In this document: positions 10,056 to 20,563 of the stretch, piece by piece
How the letters are laid out: every line of letters starts with the position of its first letter
Position numbering within the stretch: the stretch's first letter is position 1
NCBI RefSeq assembly: GCF_002002865.1
Contig: NZ_CP019508.1
Coordinates: 2,026,501 to 2,090,500, forward strand
Direction: 5' to 3'
Length of the DNA: 64,000 bases
Source of the DNA: Brevundimonas sp. LM2
Lineage (GTDB): Bacteria; Pseudomonadota; Alphaproteobacteria; Caulobacterales; Caulobacteraceae
Translations under genes and position numbers: made by a program
Notes under the pieces: generated by a model
Database searches by the model: none
Seen by the model: the letters and a program-made list of their open reading frames with translations, nothing else
Told to the model about the DNA's origin: nothing

Positions 10056-11735
10056 CTACAGCCGCAGGATCACGGTCTCGACGATCGGACGCCGATCCCA
10101 GATCTGCTGCGACGCCTTCTTCAGCACGCGCCCGACGGCGGCCTCGACCACCATGTCGTCGTCGCGGGCCTCGCCCTTCAGACTGTTGACCGCCTGTTCG
10201 ACGCGCTCGGCCAGGTCGTCCAGCGAATCGCCCAGGCTGGTGACCTCGTCGCCCGGCAGGCCGATGCCGCGCACGTCGATGTCGCTGACGATCTTGCCGC
10301 GCTTGTCCATGGCGAAGCTGACCACCAGCACGCCGTTGGTCGAGGCGTGGCGACGCTCGCGCAGGGCCTCGCCCTTCTCGGTCACCACCATGCCGCCGTC
10401 GACATAGAGGCGGCCGTTCGGCACCTCGTCGATGATGGCGGCCGCGCCCGGGGCCAGACGCACCAGGTCGCCGTTGCGGGGGGTCAGGGTCTCCGGCGTC
10501 CCGAGTTCGCGGGCCAGGGCGGCGTGCTCCATCAGGTGGCGGCGCATGCCATGGGTCGGAATGGCGACGCGCGGCCGGGCCCAGCCGTACATCTTGCGGA
10601 TCTCGTCGCGGCACGGGTGGCCCGAGACATGGATGCCCGGGTGGTCCTTCTCGGTGTAGAGACGCACGCCCCGGTCGGCGAGCCGGTCCTGCAGGTCGGC
10701 AATGGCCAGTTCATTGCCCGGGATGACCCGCGACGAGAACAGGCAGTGGTCGCCCGCGCCCAGCTTGATGAAGGGGTGCGATCCGTCGGCGATGCGCGAC
10801 AGGGCCGCGCGGTCCTCGCCCTGGCTGCCGGTGCACAGATACAGGATCTCGTCCGCCGGCCAGTGACGGGCCTCGTCTTCCGACAGGATGGCGCGACTTT
10901 CGTTGAACAGGCCGACGTGTTTGGCGGCGGCGGTGATCCGGTGCATCGAACGCCCGGCCAGGGCGACGCGGCGTCCGGCCTTGTCCGCCGCCTTGATGAC
11001 GCTGACCATGCGGGCGACGTTGGAGGCGAAACAGCCGACCGCGATCTTGCCCTTCTTCAGGCTGCCGATCAGTGCGATCAGGCCTTCCTGGGCCTCCAGC
11101 TCCGAGCCCGCCTCGCCCTCGACGAAGACGTTGGTCGAATCGCAGACCATGGCCAGCAGGCCCTCGTCGCCCATCGTCTCGATGGCGGCGATGTCGGTCG
11201 GCTTGCCGATGACGGGGTTGGGATCCAGCTTCCAGTCGCCGGTGTGGAACACCGTGCCCAGGGGCGTGGCGATCTTCAGCCCGTTCGGCTCGGCGATCGA
11301 ATGGGTCATGGTGATGAAGTCGACCTGGAACGGCCCCAGATCGACATGGCCGCCCAGCGGCACCTCGATGATCTTGACGTCCTTCAGAATGCCCGCGTCG
11401 CGCAGCTTCTCGCGGATCAGGAAGGCGGTGAAGGGGGTCGCGTACAGCGGGGCCTTGATCCGGCTCCACAGCCAGCCCAGCGCCCCGATATGGTCCTCGT
11501 GCGCATGGGTCAGCACGATGCCGCGGATATTTTCGCCCTCCAGGAAGGACGGATCCGGCACGATGATGTCGACGCCGGGCGTCGACTGGTCGCCGAAGGT
11601 CACGCCGACGTCGACGATCATCCACTGACGATCGTCTTCGGGGCCGTAGCCGTAGCAGTTGAGGTTCATACCGACCTCGCCCGAGCCACCGAGCGGCAGG
11701 AAGACGAGTTCGTCGTTGGCTTTGATGTTTGTCAT
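10056..11735 (-). CDS. rnj: Ribonuclease J
   Basis: RNase J is a zinc-dependent ribonuclease with 5'-exonuclease and endonuclease activity, used in rRNA maturation and mRNA decay in alphaproteobacteria. The 559-residue product has the metallo-beta-lactamase signature [11 protein letters not shown] near residue 80, the SGHPCRDEI and PTHGMRRHL segments of the beta-CASP part, and a C-terminal domain. The ATG at 11735 shares ATGA with the coaX stop. A 49-codon upstream extension is a coaX shadow. Confidence 0.94.
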   Translation of the reverse strand: MTNIKANDELVFLPLGGSGEVGMNLNCYGYGPEDDRQWMIVDVGVTFGDQSTPGVDIIVPDPSFLEGENIRGIVLTHAHEDHIGALGWLWSRIKAPLYATPFTAFLIREKLRDAGILKDVKIIEVPLGGHVDLGPFQVDFITMTHSIAEPNGLKIATPLGTVFHTGDWKLDPNPVIGKPTDIAAIETMGDEGLLAMVCDSTNVFVEGEAGSELEAQEGLIALIGSLKKGKIAVGCFASNVARMVSVIKAADKAGRRVALAGRSMHRITAAAKHVGLFNESRAILSEDEARHWPADEILYLCTGSQGEDRAALSRIADGSHPFIKLGAGDHCLFSSRVIPGNELAIADLQDRLADRGVRLYTEKDHPGIHVSGHPCRDEIRKMYGWARPRVAIPTHGMRRHLMEHAALARELGTPETLTPRNGDLVRLAPGAAAIIDEVPNGRLYVDGGMVVTEKGEALRERRHASTNGVLVVSFAMDKRGKIVSDIDVRGIGLPGDEVTSLGDSLDDLAERVEQAVNSLKGEARDDDMVVEAAVGRVLKKASQQIWDRRPIVETVILRL

Positions 11736-12511
11736 GTGTCCGTCAGATGGGTATTGCGGCGCCAGATTTCGAGAAGGCCGCGGATGGTCAGGTCCGGATC
11801 GAACCGGTCGATGCTTTCGGTGGCGCCTTCGAACAGGGAGGCCACGCCTCCGGTGCCGACGACGGTCATGGGTGCCCCCCACTCAGCCTTGATTCGCGAG
11901 ACCATGCCCTCGATCAGGCTGACATAGCCCCAGAAGACCCCGGACTGCATATTGGACACGGTGTCCTTGCCGATCACCCTGTCAGGCCGCTGAATGGCGA
12001 TGCGCGGCAGCATGGCCGCCGCCTCGTGCAGCGCCTGGAGGCTGAGGTTGATTCCGGGGGCGATGGCCCCGCCTTCGAAGGCCCCGTCGGCGGCGACGAC
12101 GTCGAAGGTGGTGGCGGTGCCGCTGTCGATGACGATCAGGTCGCCGGGATAGAGCAGATGCGCCCCGATGGCGTTGACCAGCCGGTCGGCCCCCGCCTCG
12201 CTGGGCTTGGCGATCCGCACCGGAATGCCGATCTGGACATTGTCCCCGATCACCAGGGGTTCGACGCTCAGATAGCGGCGCGACAGGTTCTTCAGGTTGA
12301 AGATCGACTGCGGCACGACGCTGGAGATGATGCAGCCGGTCAGCGAGGCCAGGTCGATCCTGCGCATCGACAGCAGCTGCGTCAGCCAGACGGCGTATTC
12401 GTCCGCCGTGCGGCTGGCCTCGGTCGCCGTGCGCCACTGGGCGATCCAGCTCTCGCCGTCATGCACCGCGAACAGCGTATTGGTGTTGCCCTGTTCGATG
12501 GCGAGCAGCAT
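11732..12511 (-). CDS. coaX: Type III pantothenate kinase
   Basis: CoaX phosphorylates pantothenate in the first step of coenzyme A synthesis. The 259-residue product has three ASKHA-fold motifs: the N-terminal phosphate motif, GADRLVN, and [10 protein letters not shown]. The first motif reads EQGNTNT where most members have an Asp (DxGNT), a conservative acidic change at a catalytically important place. The rest of the active site looks intact. The coaX-rnj junction is a four-base ATGA overlap. The vapBC pair separates coaX from birA. Confidence 0.92.
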   Translation of the reverse strand: MLLAIEQGNTNTLFAVHDGESWIAQWRTATEASRTADEYAVWLTQLLSMRRIDLASLTGCIISSVVPQSIFNLKNLSRRYLSVEPLVIGDNVQIGIPVRIAKPSEAGADRLVNAIGAHLLYPGDLIVIDSGTATTFDVVAADGAFEGGAIAPGINLSLQALHEAAAMLPRIAIQRPDRVIGKDTVSNMQSGVFWGYVSLIEGMVSRIKAEWGAPMTVVGTGGVASLFEGATESIDRFDPDLTIRGLLEIWRRNTHLTDT

Positions 12512-12535
12512 CAGGTGTCGGATCCGTGCATCAGG

Positions 12536-12907
12536 TCAATTCTTCTCGACCAGGATAACGCCCGGCAGGTCGCGGAAGTGGGCGTCGCAGGTCAGCAGGT
12601 CCGCGCCGTATTCCTGAGCGGTGGCATAGATGACCGCGTCGGCCGTGGCCAGCTTGTGGGTGACGCAAATCTCTCCAGCGGTCACCGCGATCCGCATCGT
12701 CAGCGGAACGACGATGCAAGTCCGGCTGAGCGCGAGCGTCGGATCGAGAAGGTCTGCCTGATATCGCATCAGCCATTTGGTCAGTTCGAGCTGGACCATC
12801 GTGGGAACCAGCCAGTCTTCGACCCCAGGCATGGCCGGAGCCAGGCTAGCGCCTGTCGGCGTACCTGCAAGAAATTCGATCCAGGCTGACGTATCGACAA
12901 GCCGCAT
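12536..12907 (-). CDS. vapC: PIN-domain toxin, VapC family
   Basis: VapC toxins are Mg-dependent ribonucleases that typically cut tRNA or rRNA and are held inactive by the paired antitoxin. The 123-residue protein opens with VDTSAWIEFL, whose Asp is the first PIN acidic residue. It keeps the Glu in VQLELTKWL, the Asp in ATADAVIYA and TCDAHF near the end. The ATG at 12907 overlaps the antitoxin stop as TGATG. The pair sits between birA and coaX, genes that are otherwise neighbours in this gene block. RNA target specificity cannot be read from the sequence. Confidence 0.9.
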   Translation of the reverse strand: MRLVDTSAWIEFLAGTPTGASLAPAMPGVEDWLVPTMVQLELTKWLMRYQADLLDPTLALSRTCIVVPLTMRIAVTAGEICVTHKLATADAVIYATAQEYGADLLTCDAHFRDLPGVILVEKN

Positions 12908-13125
12908 CAGTCGCGGTCGTTGCGGTCTCGATAGTCGGTCGTGTCCGCGCCTTTGGCGAGGCCGAACAGCTCCTTCAACTCCGGCACGGGCACCAGGACC
13001 ACGCCTTTGCCCTTCGGAACGAAAACCAGCTTCTGGCCTGGCTTCCAGCCGAGTTCGTCGCGAACGGCCTTGGGAACGGAAATCTGGAACTTGGACGACA
13101 GAGTTGTGGTGACAGACATGACCAT
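12907..13125 (-). CDS. vapB: AbrB/SpoVT-fold antitoxin partner of VapC
   Basis: This 72-residue protein has an N-terminal swapped-hairpin AbrB-type DNA-binding domain (TLSSKFQISVPKAVRDELGW then GQKLVFVPKGKGVVLVPV). A charged C-terminal tail (about residues 48-72) probably wraps the toxin. Antitoxins of this kind neutralise VapC and repress their own operon. Two in-frame ATGs, at 13125 and 13119, are possible starts. I list the longer one. A control region would lie in the 60 bases between this gene and birA. Confidence 0.88.
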   Translation of the reverse strand: MVMSVTTTLSSKFQISVPKAVRDELGWKPGQKLVFVPKGKGVVLVPVPELKELFGLAKGADTTDYRDRNDRD

Positions 13126-13185
13126 ACCCGGTTCGATCGATCAGCAAAACGTAAGATGCGCCCCGCCGCCGTTCAGCGCAAGGCG

Positions 13186-13932
13186 TCAAGCCTCCTCGCC
13201 AAAGAAGACGTCGCCTGCGGAGATCAGCCGCAACGATCCATCCGCCGTGCGCAGTCTCAACGCCCCATCCGGGGCCACGCCGTCGGCGACGCCGGTGACC
13301 GTCTCATGCCCGAGGCGGGCGACGCAGGGGCCGTCGAGGCCTTTCGTGCGGGCGGTCCAGGCGTCGAGGACAGGTTGGAAACCGAACTGCTCCCAGCGGT
13401 GTTGCCAGAGGTCGAATGCCTCGGCCAGCACGGTTGCGGCGGCGTCGATGGACGGCGGATAGGCGATGCCGGACCGAAGATGGGCGGCGAGGCTGGTCGC
13501 GGGCCGCTCGGTCCCATCGGGCGCATGGGCCAGGTTGACCCCGATGCCGATCGCGAGCCAAAGGGCGCCGTTCGCATGGACGCCGGACTCGATCAGGATG
13601 CCCGAGGCCTTGGCACCCGCGATCAGCACGTCGTTGGGCCATTTGATCGAGACCGCACCGGGCGTGGCGAAGGCGTCCAGCAGGTCGGCCACAGCGAGTG
13701 CCGCGACGAACGTCGCCTGCGCCGCCTCCGCCGGAGGCTTACGCGTCAGGGTCAGAAGGGTGCCGAACAGGTTGCCCGTGTCGCTGGTCCAGTCCCGGCC
13801 CCGACGACCGCGCCCTGCGGACTGGCGGCGGGCCACGATCCACTGGGACTCGGTCTCTCCAGCCTCGGCCCGTCGGCGGGCCTCGGCGTTCGTCGAATCG
13901 ATGTCATCGATCAGGTCGATGGGGGGCGTCAC
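13186..13932 (-). CDS. birA: Biotin--[acetyl-CoA-carboxylase] ligase
   Basis: BirA attaches biotin to the carboxyl-carrier protein of acetyl-CoA carboxylase. The 248-residue protein has the SAGRGRRGRDW nucleotide/biotin loop near residue 39 and KWPNDVLIAGAKASGIL. It lacks the N-terminal helix-turn-helix of the E. coli bifunctional form, so it is enzyme only. The start is GTG at 13932, five bases after the nuoN stop, fitting read-through from the nuo operon. Confidence 0.93.
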   Translation of the reverse strand: MTPPIDLIDDIDSTNAEARRRAEAGETESQWIVARRQSAGRGRRGRDWTSDTGNLFGTLLTLTRKPPAEAAQATFVAALAVADLLDAFATPGAVSIKWPNDVLIAGAKASGILIESGVHANGALWLAIGIGVNLAHAPDGTERPATSLAAHLRSGIAYPPSIDAAATVLAEAFDLWQHRWEQFGFQPVLDAWTARTKGLDGPCVARLGHETVTGVADGVAPDGALRLRTADGSLRLISAGDVFFGEEA

Positions 13933-13936
13933 CGCC

Positions 13937-15382
13937 CTACTGGGCTCCGAAACCCGTCGCCGCCATGCGGGTCAGCGGCTCCAGCCAGGTCAGGCCGACG
14001 ATGACCAGCGGGAAGGAGAAGGCCGCGCAGGCCCAGCCGATCCACTGGCTCTCCACCGGGGCCTTGTCGGTCGCCACCGTGCCCTCGGGGGCCGCGTCGA
14101 ACCACATCAGCTTGATGATGCGCAGATAGTAGAAGGCCGCCACGACCGAGGCCACCAGGCCCGCCGCCGCCACCATCCAGTAGCCGGCCGAGGCCGCCGC
14201 GCCGAAGACGTAGTATTTGCCCCAGAAGCCCGAGAACGGCGGCATGCCCAGGACCGACAGCGACAGCACGGTGATGGCGATGGCCGTCACCGGCCGGTCG
14301 GTCTTCAGCCCGGCCAGATCAGCGATCTTGCGGATCGGCCGGCCGTTGCGGCTCAGTGACAGCAGGATGGCGAAGAAGCCCATGGTGTCGATCATGTACA
14401 GGGTCATGAACAGCACCATGGCCTGCAGGCCCTGTTCGGTGCCCGCGGCGATGCCCAGGATGGCGTAGCCGATGTTGGCGATCGACGAATAGGCCAGCAG
14501 GCGCTGGATGTCCTTCTGCGCCAGACCGCCCCAGGCGCCGACCACGAAACTGGCCAGGGCGATCAGGATCAGCACCTGGGCCCACTGGTCGTGGGCACCG
14601 AGGAAGCCCTCGGACAGGACGCGGGCGAACAGCACCATGGCGGCCATCTTCGGGGCCGTGGTGAAGAAAGCCACGACCGGCGTGGGCGCGCCCTCATAGA
14701 CGTCCGGCGTCCACATGTGGAACGGCGCGGCCGAGACCTTGAACGCCAGGCCGCAGATCAGGAAGACCAGGCCGAAGATCAGGCCCGGGCCGGGGTTGGC
14801 GGTGGCATAGGCGACGATGTCGTCGAACCGCATCGAGCCGGAAAAGCCGTAGATCAGGCTGGAGCCGTACAGCAGCAGGCCGGACGACAGGGCGCCCAGG
14901 ACGAAATATTTGAGCCCGGCCTCGGACGCCTTCAGGTCGTCGCGGTGATAGGCGGCGAGGATGTAGAGGGCCAGGGAGTGCAGCTCGACCCCGACGTAGA
15001 GGGAGATCAGGTCGCCCGACGACACCATCATGCCCATGCCGACGGCGGCCAGGACGATCAGGATCGGGAATTCGAACCGGGCGATGCCGGCGCGCTGCAT
15101 CCAGCCCCCGCCCAGCACCACGGCCACGGCCGAGGCCAGGTAGATGGCGACCTTGGCATAGATGCCCAGGGGATCGGCGACATAGGCCCCGTTGAAGGCG
15201 GTGCCCAGGGGGCCGGTCGCGGCGACGGCGGCGGCGGCCACCAGCAGGGCCACCGACAGGATGGACACCAGCCGCGCCGACTTCTCGCCGATGAAGGCGC
15301 CGAGCAGCAGCAGCACGAGGGCCCCGATCGCGAGCGTCAGCTCGGAGGCGGCCAGGGTCAGGGCATGGGACAGATCAGGCAT
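13937..15382 (-). CDS. nuoN: NADH-quinone oxidoreductase subunit N
   Basis: NuoN is one of the three antiporter-like proton-pumping subunits of the membrane arm of complex I. The 481-residue product is hydrophobic throughout, with about 14 membrane helices. It has the conserved charged segments FKVSAAPFHMWTPDVYEGA and RLLAYSSIANIGY. It is the last nuo gene and lies seven bases after nuoM. Length is typical of the family. Confidence 0.96.
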   Translation of the reverse strand: MPDLSHALTLAASELTLAIGALVLLLLGAFIGEKSARLVSILSVALLVAAAAVAATGPLGTAFNGAYVADPLGIYAKVAIYLASAVAVVLGGGWMQRAGIARFEFPILIVLAAVGMGMMVSSGDLISLYVGVELHSLALYILAAYHRDDLKASEAGLKYFVLGALSSGLLLYGSSLIYGFSGSMRFDDIVAYATANPGPGLIFGLVFLICGLAFKVSAAPFHMWTPDVYEGAPTPVVAFFTTAPKMAAMVLFARVLSEGFLGAHDQWAQVLILIALASFVVGAWGGLAQKDIQRLLAYSSIANIGYAILGIAAGTEQGLQAMVLFMTLYMIDTMGFFAILLSLSRNGRPIRKIADLAGLKTDRPVTAIAITVLSLSVLGMPPFSGFWGKYYVFGAAASAGYWMVAAAGLVASVVAAFYYLRIIKLMWFDAAPEGTVATDKAPVESQWIGWACAAFSFPLVIVGLTWLEPLTRMAATGFGAQ

Positions 15383-15389
15383 CAGGGTC

Positions 15390-16877
15390 TCACCCGCCGG
15401 TCGCGAGGCGCCAGGCGTTGATCACGCCGTCGACGGAAGCAGAAGTGTAGTCCAGCACCAGACCCGGCTGGACGCCCAGCCAGATGGTGCCGACGATCAG
15501 GGGCACGAAGATCAGCAGCTCGCGTCGGTCGATGTCCTTGATCGTGGCCAGGGCCGGGTTGACGATCTCGCCGAACATGACGTTGCGGTACAGGGTCAGG
15601 GCATAGACGGCGGACAGGATGACGCCGGTGGCGGCCACGAAGGCGGCCCAGGTCGAGGCCTGGTAGACGCCGGTCATGGTTAGCATCTCGCCGATGAAGC
15701 CCGAGGTGCCCGGCAGGCCGACGTTGGCCATGGTGAACATCAGGAAGATGGCGGCGTACCAGGGCATCCGGCTGGTCAGGCCGCCGTAGAAGGCGATCTC
15801 GCGGGTGTGCATCCGGTCATAGACGACGCCGACGCACAGGAAGAGCGCGCCCGAGATCAGGCCGTGGCTCAGCATCTGGAAAACGGCGCCCTGAAGGCCC
15901 TGGGCGTTGCCGGCGAAGATGCCCATGGTGACGAAGCCCATGTGGGCCACCGACGAATAGGCGATCAGCTTCTTGATGTCGGTCTGGCGGAAGGCGACCA
16001 GCGAGGTGTAGGCGATGGCGATCACCGACAGGGTGAAGACCAGCGGCCGGTACAGGACCGAGGCGTCCGGGAACATCGGCACGTTGAACAGGATGAAGCC
16101 GTAGCCGCCCAGTTTCAGCAGGATGCCGGCCAGGATGACCGACCCCGCCGTCGGGGCCTGGACGTGGGCGTCCGGCAGCCAGGTGTGGACCGGCCACATT
16201 GGCATCTTGACCGCGAAGGAGGCGAAGAAGGCCAGCCACAGCACCGACTGGGCCTGGGCCGAGAAGGCGAACTGTTTCAGCTCCGGAATGCTGGTGGTGC
16301 CGGCCTTGTTGGCCATCCACAGCATGGCCAGCAGCATCAGGACGGACCCCAGCAGGGTGTAGAGGAAGAACTTGTACGCCGCGTAGATCCGGTTGGCCCC
16401 GCCCCACACCCCGATGATGATGAACATCGGCACCAGGGTGCCTTCGAAGAAGATGTAGAACAGGAACAGGTCCAGCGAGGTGAACACCCCGATGACCAGG
16501 GTCTCCAGCACCAGGAAGGCGATCATGTAATCGACGACGCGCGTCTCGATCGATTTCCAGCTGGCCAGGATGCAGATCGGCATCAGGAAGGCCGTCAGCA
16601 GGACGAACAGGATCGACACCCCGTCCACGCCCAGATGATAGCTGGCGCCCGCGAACCACACGTAGTTCTCGACGAACTGATAGGCCGGGTTGGCGCTGTC
16701 GAAGTCCAGCACCAGCACGGTCGAGACCGCCAGGGTCACCAGCGTCGTGACCAGCGCGCCCCAGCGGGCGATGCCGTCGCGCGCGCCCGGATCAATGAAG
16801 CGGCCGATCAGGATCAGCAGCGCCCCCACCAGCGGCAGGAAGGTGACCACACTCAGGATATTGGGGATCGCACCCAT
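15390..16877 (-). CDS. nuoM: NADH-quinone oxidoreductase subunit M
   Basis: NuoM is an antiporter-like proton-pumping subunit of complex I. The 495-residue product has about 14 membrane helices and the family signatures [25 protein letters not shown] (split here by its Lys and His pair) and [14 protein letters not shown]. The start is ATG 16877, two bases after the nuoL stop region, so the genes are tightly packed. Confidence 0.96.
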   Translation of the reverse strand: MGAIPNILSVVTFLPLVGALLILIGRFIDPGARDGIARWGALVTTLVTLAVSTVLVLDFDSANPAYQFVENYVWFAGASYHLGVDGVSILFVLLTAFLMPICILASWKSIETRVVDYMIAFLVLETLVIGVFTSLDLFLFYIFFEGTLVPMFIIIGVWGGANRIYAAYKFFLYTLLGSVLMLLAMLWMANKAGTTSIPELKQFAFSAQAQSVLWLAFFASFAVKMPMWPVHTWLPDAHVQAPTAGSVILAGILLKLGGYGFILFNVPMFPDASVLYRPLVFTLSVIAIAYTSLVAFRQTDIKKLIAYSSVAHMGFVTMGIFAGNAQGLQGAVFQMLSHGLISGALFLCVGVVYDRMHTREIAFYGGLTSRMPWYAAIFLMFTMANVGLPGTSGFIGEMLTMTGVYQASTWAAFVAATGVILSAVYALTLYRNVMFGEIVNPALATIKDIDRRELLIFVPLIVGTIWLGVQPGLVLDYTSASVDGVINAWRLATGG

Positions 16878-16878
16878 C

Positions 16879-18984
16879 TTATGCGCCCCAGGCGTAGATG
16901 GCGAAGGCGAGCAGACCGGCCACGCCGATCAGCATCACGAACGCATAGTAATAGACATAGCCGGACTGGAATTTGGACAGCCAGCCGGCCGATTTCAGCG
17001 ACCCCCAGGCGGCGCCGTTCGGCCCCAGCCCGTCGATGATCCGCACGTCGCAGACCTTCCAGAAGAAGTCACCCAGCGCCTTGGCCCCCTTGACGAAGAC
17101 GAAGCCGTAGATCTCGTCGAAGAACCACTTGTTGTACAGGAAGGTCCACAGCGGCCCTTCCCGGTCGGCCATCCGCTTCGCCAGGCCCTCGCGCAGCACG
17201 TAGTAGTAGGCGGCGATGGCGGCTCCCAGCAGGGTGACCAGCAGCGGCGACCACTTCACCCAGGTGGGCACTTCGTGGCTGTCGTGCAGGACGTGGTTGT
17301 CGGGCCCGTTGAAGATGGCGCCGCGCCAGAACTCGGCCTCGTGGTGACCGATGAAGCTTGGGGCGAAGACGAAGCCGGCGGCGACCGCGCCGACCGACAG
17401 CAGGATCAGCGGCACCAGCATGATCCAGGGGCTCTCATGTGGCTTCAACGGGCCATGATGGCCATGATCGTCATGCTTGTGCGCGCCATGGTTTCCATCG
17501 TCGAGCGGCTCGGAATGGGTCTCGAGCTGGGCCGGATGGGTGGCATGGTCGTCGTGCCCGTGGGCGTGGGCGTGGGCGTGGGCGTCGTCCTTCCAGGCGG
17601 GCTTGTTGTGGAAGGTCATGAAGATCAACCGCCACGAATAGTAGCTGGTCAGGCCCGCCGCGAAGATGCCGACGAAGAAGGCGAAATACCCCGCCGCGGA
17701 ATGGCCGGTCGTGGCCGCCGCATAGGCGCTCTCGATGATCGAATCCTTGGAATAGAAGCCGGCGAAGCCGCCGATTTCCGGGATGCCCAGGCCGGTGATG
17801 GCGATCGTGCCGATCATCATCACGGCATAGGTGACGGGCAGCAGCTTCCACAGCCCGCCCATCTTCCGCATGTCCTGCTCGTGATGCATGCCGTGGATCA
17901 CCGAGCCGGCTCCCAGGAACAGCAGGGCCTTGAAAAAGGCGTGCGTAAACAGGTGGAACATGGCGGATTCGTACACGCCGACGCCCGCCGCGAAGAACAT
18001 GTAGCCCAGCTGCGAACAGGTCGAATAGGCGATGACCCGCTTGATGTCGTTCTGCATCAGACCGACCGTCGCCGCGAACAGGGCCGTGACCGCGCCGACG
18101 ATGGCGATCAGCAGCGACGCCGTCGGCGCGTACTCATAGATCGGGCTGAGCAGGCACACCATGTACACGCCGGCGGTGACCATGGTCGCGGCGTGGATCA
18201 GGGCCGAGACCGGGGTCGGGCCCTCCATGGCGTCGGGCAGCCAGGTGTGCAGGAAGAACTGGGCCGACTTGCCCATGGCCCCGATGAACAGCAGCACCCC
18301 TGCCAGATCGAGCGCCGACCAGGTGTAGCCCAGGAACTCCCAGCCCTGCCCCTGTTGCGCCGCGATCAGCGGGAACAGCTCGGCGAACTGGATCGTGCCG
18401 AACATCCAGAAGACCGTGATGATGCCGAGCGCGAAGCCGAAATCGCCGACCCGGTTGACCACGAAGGCCTTGATGGCGGCGGCGCTGGCGGTGGGCTTCT
18501 TGTACCAGAAGCCGATCAGCAGATAGGAGGCCAGGCCCACCCCTTCCCAGCCGAAGAACAGCTGCATGAAGTCGGCGGCGGTGACCAGCGCCAGCATGGC
18601 GAAGGTGAACAGCGACAGATAGGCGAAGAAGCGCGGCCGGCTGTCGTCCTCGGCCATATAGCCCCAGGAATACAGATGCACGAGCGAGGAGACGCTGGTC
18701 ACCACCACCAGCATCACCGCCGACAGGGCGTCGATGCGGATCGCCCAGGCCGACTGGAAGTCGCCGACATTGATGAAGGGGGCGACCGAGACGGTGAAGG
18801 GCTCCAGATGGCCCCAGGTCCACTGGCCGAAGACCGTCCAGGCTACGGCGCAGGAGAAGAACAGCAGGCCGGTCGTGACGGTCTGCGAAGGGATGTCGCC
18901 GATGCGGCGGCCGAAGAAGCCGGCGATCGCCGCGCCGAGCAGGGGCGCGAAGACGCCCAGGGTGACGAGCAGTTCGAGAGACAC
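16879..18984 (-). CDS. nuoL: NADH-quinone oxidoreductase subunit L with His-rich loop
   Basis: NuoL is the distal antiporter-like pump of complex I and carries the long lateral helix that clamps the membrane arm. The 701-residue product has the core motifs [20 protein letters not shown] and [17 protein letters not shown] polar, histidine-rich segment interrupts the C-terminal part at about residues 460-520, with about 15 His among 60 residues. Part of it is an Ala-His repeat encoded by a hexanucleotide tandem repeat at 17560-17583. The rest of the protein looks normal. It lies five bases after nuoK. Confidence 0.96.
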   Translation of the reverse strand: MSLELLVTLGVFAPLLGAAIAGFFGRRIGDIPSQTVTTGLLFFSCAVAWTVFGQWTWGHLEPFTVSVAPFINVGDFQSAWAIRIDALSAVMLVVVTSVSSLVHLYSWGYMAEDDSRPRFFAYLSLFTFAMLALVTAADFMQLFFGWEGVGLASYLLIGFWYKKPTASAAAIKAFVVNRVGDFGFALGIITVFWMFGTIQFAELFPLIAAQQGQGWEFLGYTWSALDLAGVLLFIGAMGKSAQFFLHTWLPDAMEGPTPVSALIHAATMVTAGVYMVCLLSPIYEYAPTASLLIAIVGAVTALFAATVGLMQNDIKRVIAYSTCSQLGYMFFAAGVGVYESAMFHLFTHAFFKALLFLGAGSVIHGMHHEQDMRKMGGLWKLLPVTYAVMMIGTIAITGLGIPEIGGFAGFYSKDSIIESAYAAATTGHSAAGYFAFFVGIFAAGLTSYYSWRLIFMTFHNKPAWKDDAHAHAHAHGHDDHATHPAQLETHSEPLDDGNHGAHKHDDHGHHGPLKPHESPWIMLVPLILLSVGAVAAGFVFAPSFIGHHEAEFWRGAIFNGPDNHVLHDSHEVPTWVKWSPLLVTLLGAAIAAYYYVLREGLAKRMADREGPLWTFLYNKWFFDEIYGFVFVKGAKALGDFFWKVCDVRIIDGLGPNGAAWGSLKSAGWLSKFQSGYVYYYAFVMLIGVAGLLAFAIYAWGA
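17560..17583 (+). repeat. Tandem hexanucleotide repeat inside nuoL
   Basis: There are four perfect consecutive copies of GTGGGC on the plus strand (GCCCAC on the coding strand). They encode alternating Ala-His in the histidine-rich loop of NuoL. Copy-number slippage here would add or remove whole Ala-His units without breaking the frame. Confidence 0.9.
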
Positions 18985-18989
18985 GCCGA

Positions 18990-19298
18990 TCAGCCCTTCA
19001 TCACGCTGGCATCATCCACGGCGATATCCCCGCGATTGCGGAAGAAGGTCACCAGGATGGCGAGGCCGACCGCGGCCTCCGCCGCCGCCACCGTCAGGAC
19101 GAACATGGCCATGATCTGCCCCTGGACGTCGTTCAGATAGGCGGAAAAGGCCACGAAATTGATGTTCACCGCCAGCAGGATCAGCTCGACCGACATCAGG
19201 ATGACGATGACGTTCTTGCGGTTCACGAAGATGCCGAAGACCCCGATGGTGAACAGCATGGCGGCGACCGCCAGATAGTGTTGCAGACCGACGTCCAT
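18990..19298 (-). CDS. nuoK: NADH-quinone oxidoreductase subunit K
   Basis: NuoK is the 11-kDa three-helix membrane subunit of complex I that helps connect the quinone site to the pumps. The 102-residue product has the conserved buried Glu in [14 protein letters not shown] and a second acidic position in [11 protein letters not shown]. The ATG at 19298 overlaps the nuoJ stop as TGATG. A much longer frame upstream is a shadow of nuoJ. Confidence 0.96.
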   Translation of the reverse strand: MDVGLQHYLAVAAMLFTIGVFGIFVNRKNVIVILMSVELILLAVNINFVAFSAYLNDVQGQIMAMFVLTVAAAEAAVGLAILVTFFRNRGDIAVDDASVMKG

Positions 19299-19924
19299 CA
19301 GCGCAGCTCCTCGCCCGAAACGCCGACGCCGGTGACGACGCCCTTGATCTCGACCGAGGTCTTGCGGTCGCGGTTGGTCTGTTCGCCCGGGTCCTGGCGA
19401 CGGACCGAAGGCTTCTTGCGCAGGGTTAGGACGATGGCCCCGATCATGGCGATCAGCAGCACGATGCCCGCCGCCTGGAAGAAGTAGATGTAGTCCGTGT
19501 AGAGCACCCGCCCGATGGTCTCGACGTTGGACGCGTCGGCGGTGGCGACGGCCGGGGCCAGGGCATCCGAGGCCGCCCCGCCCTGCACGACCACGATCGA
19601 GATCATGATCATCTCGGCCAGCAGCACGCCGGCGACGATGGCCGCCAGGGGCAGGTAGGTGGCGTAGCCCTCGCGCAGGCGGACGAAGTCGACGTCCAGC
19701 ATCATGACGACGAACAGGAACAGCACCGCCACGGCGCCGACGTAGACGACCACCAGCAGCATCGCCAGGAACTCCGCCCCCAGCAGGACGAACAGTCCGG
19801 CGGAGGAGAAGAAGGCCAGGATCAACCACAGCACCGAGTGCACGGGGTTGCGCGCGGTCACGACCAGCAGGCCGGACGCCACGGCCACGGCCGAGAGCAG
19901 ATAGAAGGCTATGCCTTGCAGCAT
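19298..19924 (-). CDS. nuoJ: NADH-quinone oxidoreductase subunit J
   Basis: NuoJ is a five-helix membrane subunit of complex I. The 208-residue product contains [18 protein letters not shown] and the pi-bulge helix region [21 protein letters not shown] polar tail (from about residue 175) is longer than in short family members. The ATG at 19924 gives the standard N-terminus. Unlike most junctions in this operon, about 147 bases with a double hairpin separate it from nuoI. Confidence 0.95.
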   Translation of the reverse strand: MLQGIAFYLLSAVAVASGLLVVTARNPVHSVLWLILAFFSSAGLFVLLGAEFLAMLLVVVYVGAVAVLFLFVVMMLDVDFVRLREGYATYLPLAAIVAGVLLAEMIMISIVVVQGGAASDALAPAVATADASNVETIGRVLYTDYIYFFQAAGIVLLIAMIGAIVLTLRKKPSVRRQDPGEQTNRDRKTSVEIKGVVTGVGVSGEELR

Positions 19925-20014
19925 GGGAGGCTTTCGCCCTTTCCGAATTGGTGCGGCGCAATCGCCGCACCTCTTAGACACCGTTCGCCCCAAAATGAAG
20001 CGACCAAATGGATC

Positions 20015-20064
20015 GCGGACCTTCAGGTCCGCACAAGCTCACACATGCGGACCTGACGGTCCGC
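20015..20064 (-). repeat. Twin palindromic hairpins between nuoI and nuoJ
   Basis: Two perfect inverted repeats with the same 7-bp stem, GCGGACC/GGTCCGC, lie at 20015-20032 (loop TTCA) and 20047-20064 (loop TGAC), 14 bases apart. There is no T-run, so a simple intrinsic terminator is unlikely inside this operon. The look is that of REP/BIME-like elements or an mRNA-stabilising or processing structure. It sits 7 bases past the nuoI stop. Confidence 0.85.
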
Positions 20065-20071
20065 GCTCCCG

Positions 20072-20563
20072 TCACCGATACGGCGCGTCCAGCTCCAGGT
20101 TCTTGGCGATCTGGCGTTCCCAGCGGTCGCCGTTGTCCAGCAGGCGCGCCTTGTCGTAGAGCAGTTCCTCGCGCGTCTCGACGGTGAACTCCATGTTCGG
20201 TCCCTCGACGATGGCGTCGACCGGGCAGGCCTCCTGGCACAGGCCGCAATAGATGCATTTGACCATGTCGATGTCGTAACGGGTCGTGCGGCGGCTGCCG
20301 TCGCTGCGCGGTTCCGATTCGATCGTGATGGCCTGGGCCGGGCAGATGGCCTCGCACAGCTTGCAGGCGATGCAGCGTTCCTCGCCGTTGGCATAACGGC
20401 GCAGGGCGTGCTCACCGCGGAAGCGCGGCGACTGCGGATTGCGCTCGAACGGATAGTTGATGGTGTGCTTGGGGCGGAAGAATTCGCGCAGGGTCAGGGC
20501 GAAGGCCCCCACCATGTCGATCAGCATCGCGCCCTTCGCGGCCTGGGCGATACGGGTAATCAT
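20072..20563 (-). CDS. nuoI: NADH-quinone oxidoreductase subunit I
   Basis: NuoI carries clusters N6a and N6b of complex I and passes electrons toward N2. The 163-residue product has two classical 4Fe-4S motifs, [12 protein letters not shown] (about residue 60) and [12 protein letters not shown] (about residue 99). An N-terminal amphipathic segment contacts the membrane. The ATG at 20563 shares ATGA with the stop of a small lipoprotein gene, which suggests coupling to it rather than directly to nuoH. Confidence 0.96.
   Translation of the reverse strand: MITRIAQAAKGAMLIDMVGAFALTLREFFRPKHTINYPFERNPQSPRFRGEHALRRYANGEERCIACKLCEAICPAQAITIESEPRSDGSRRTTRYDIDMVKCIYCGLCQEACPVDAIVEGPNMEFTVETREELLYDKARLLDNGDRWERQIAKNLELDAPYR

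Noticed and set aside
17551..17583. GTGGGC repeats as a CRISPR or intergenic repeat
   Set aside because: They are inside nuoL in frame and have no spacers.
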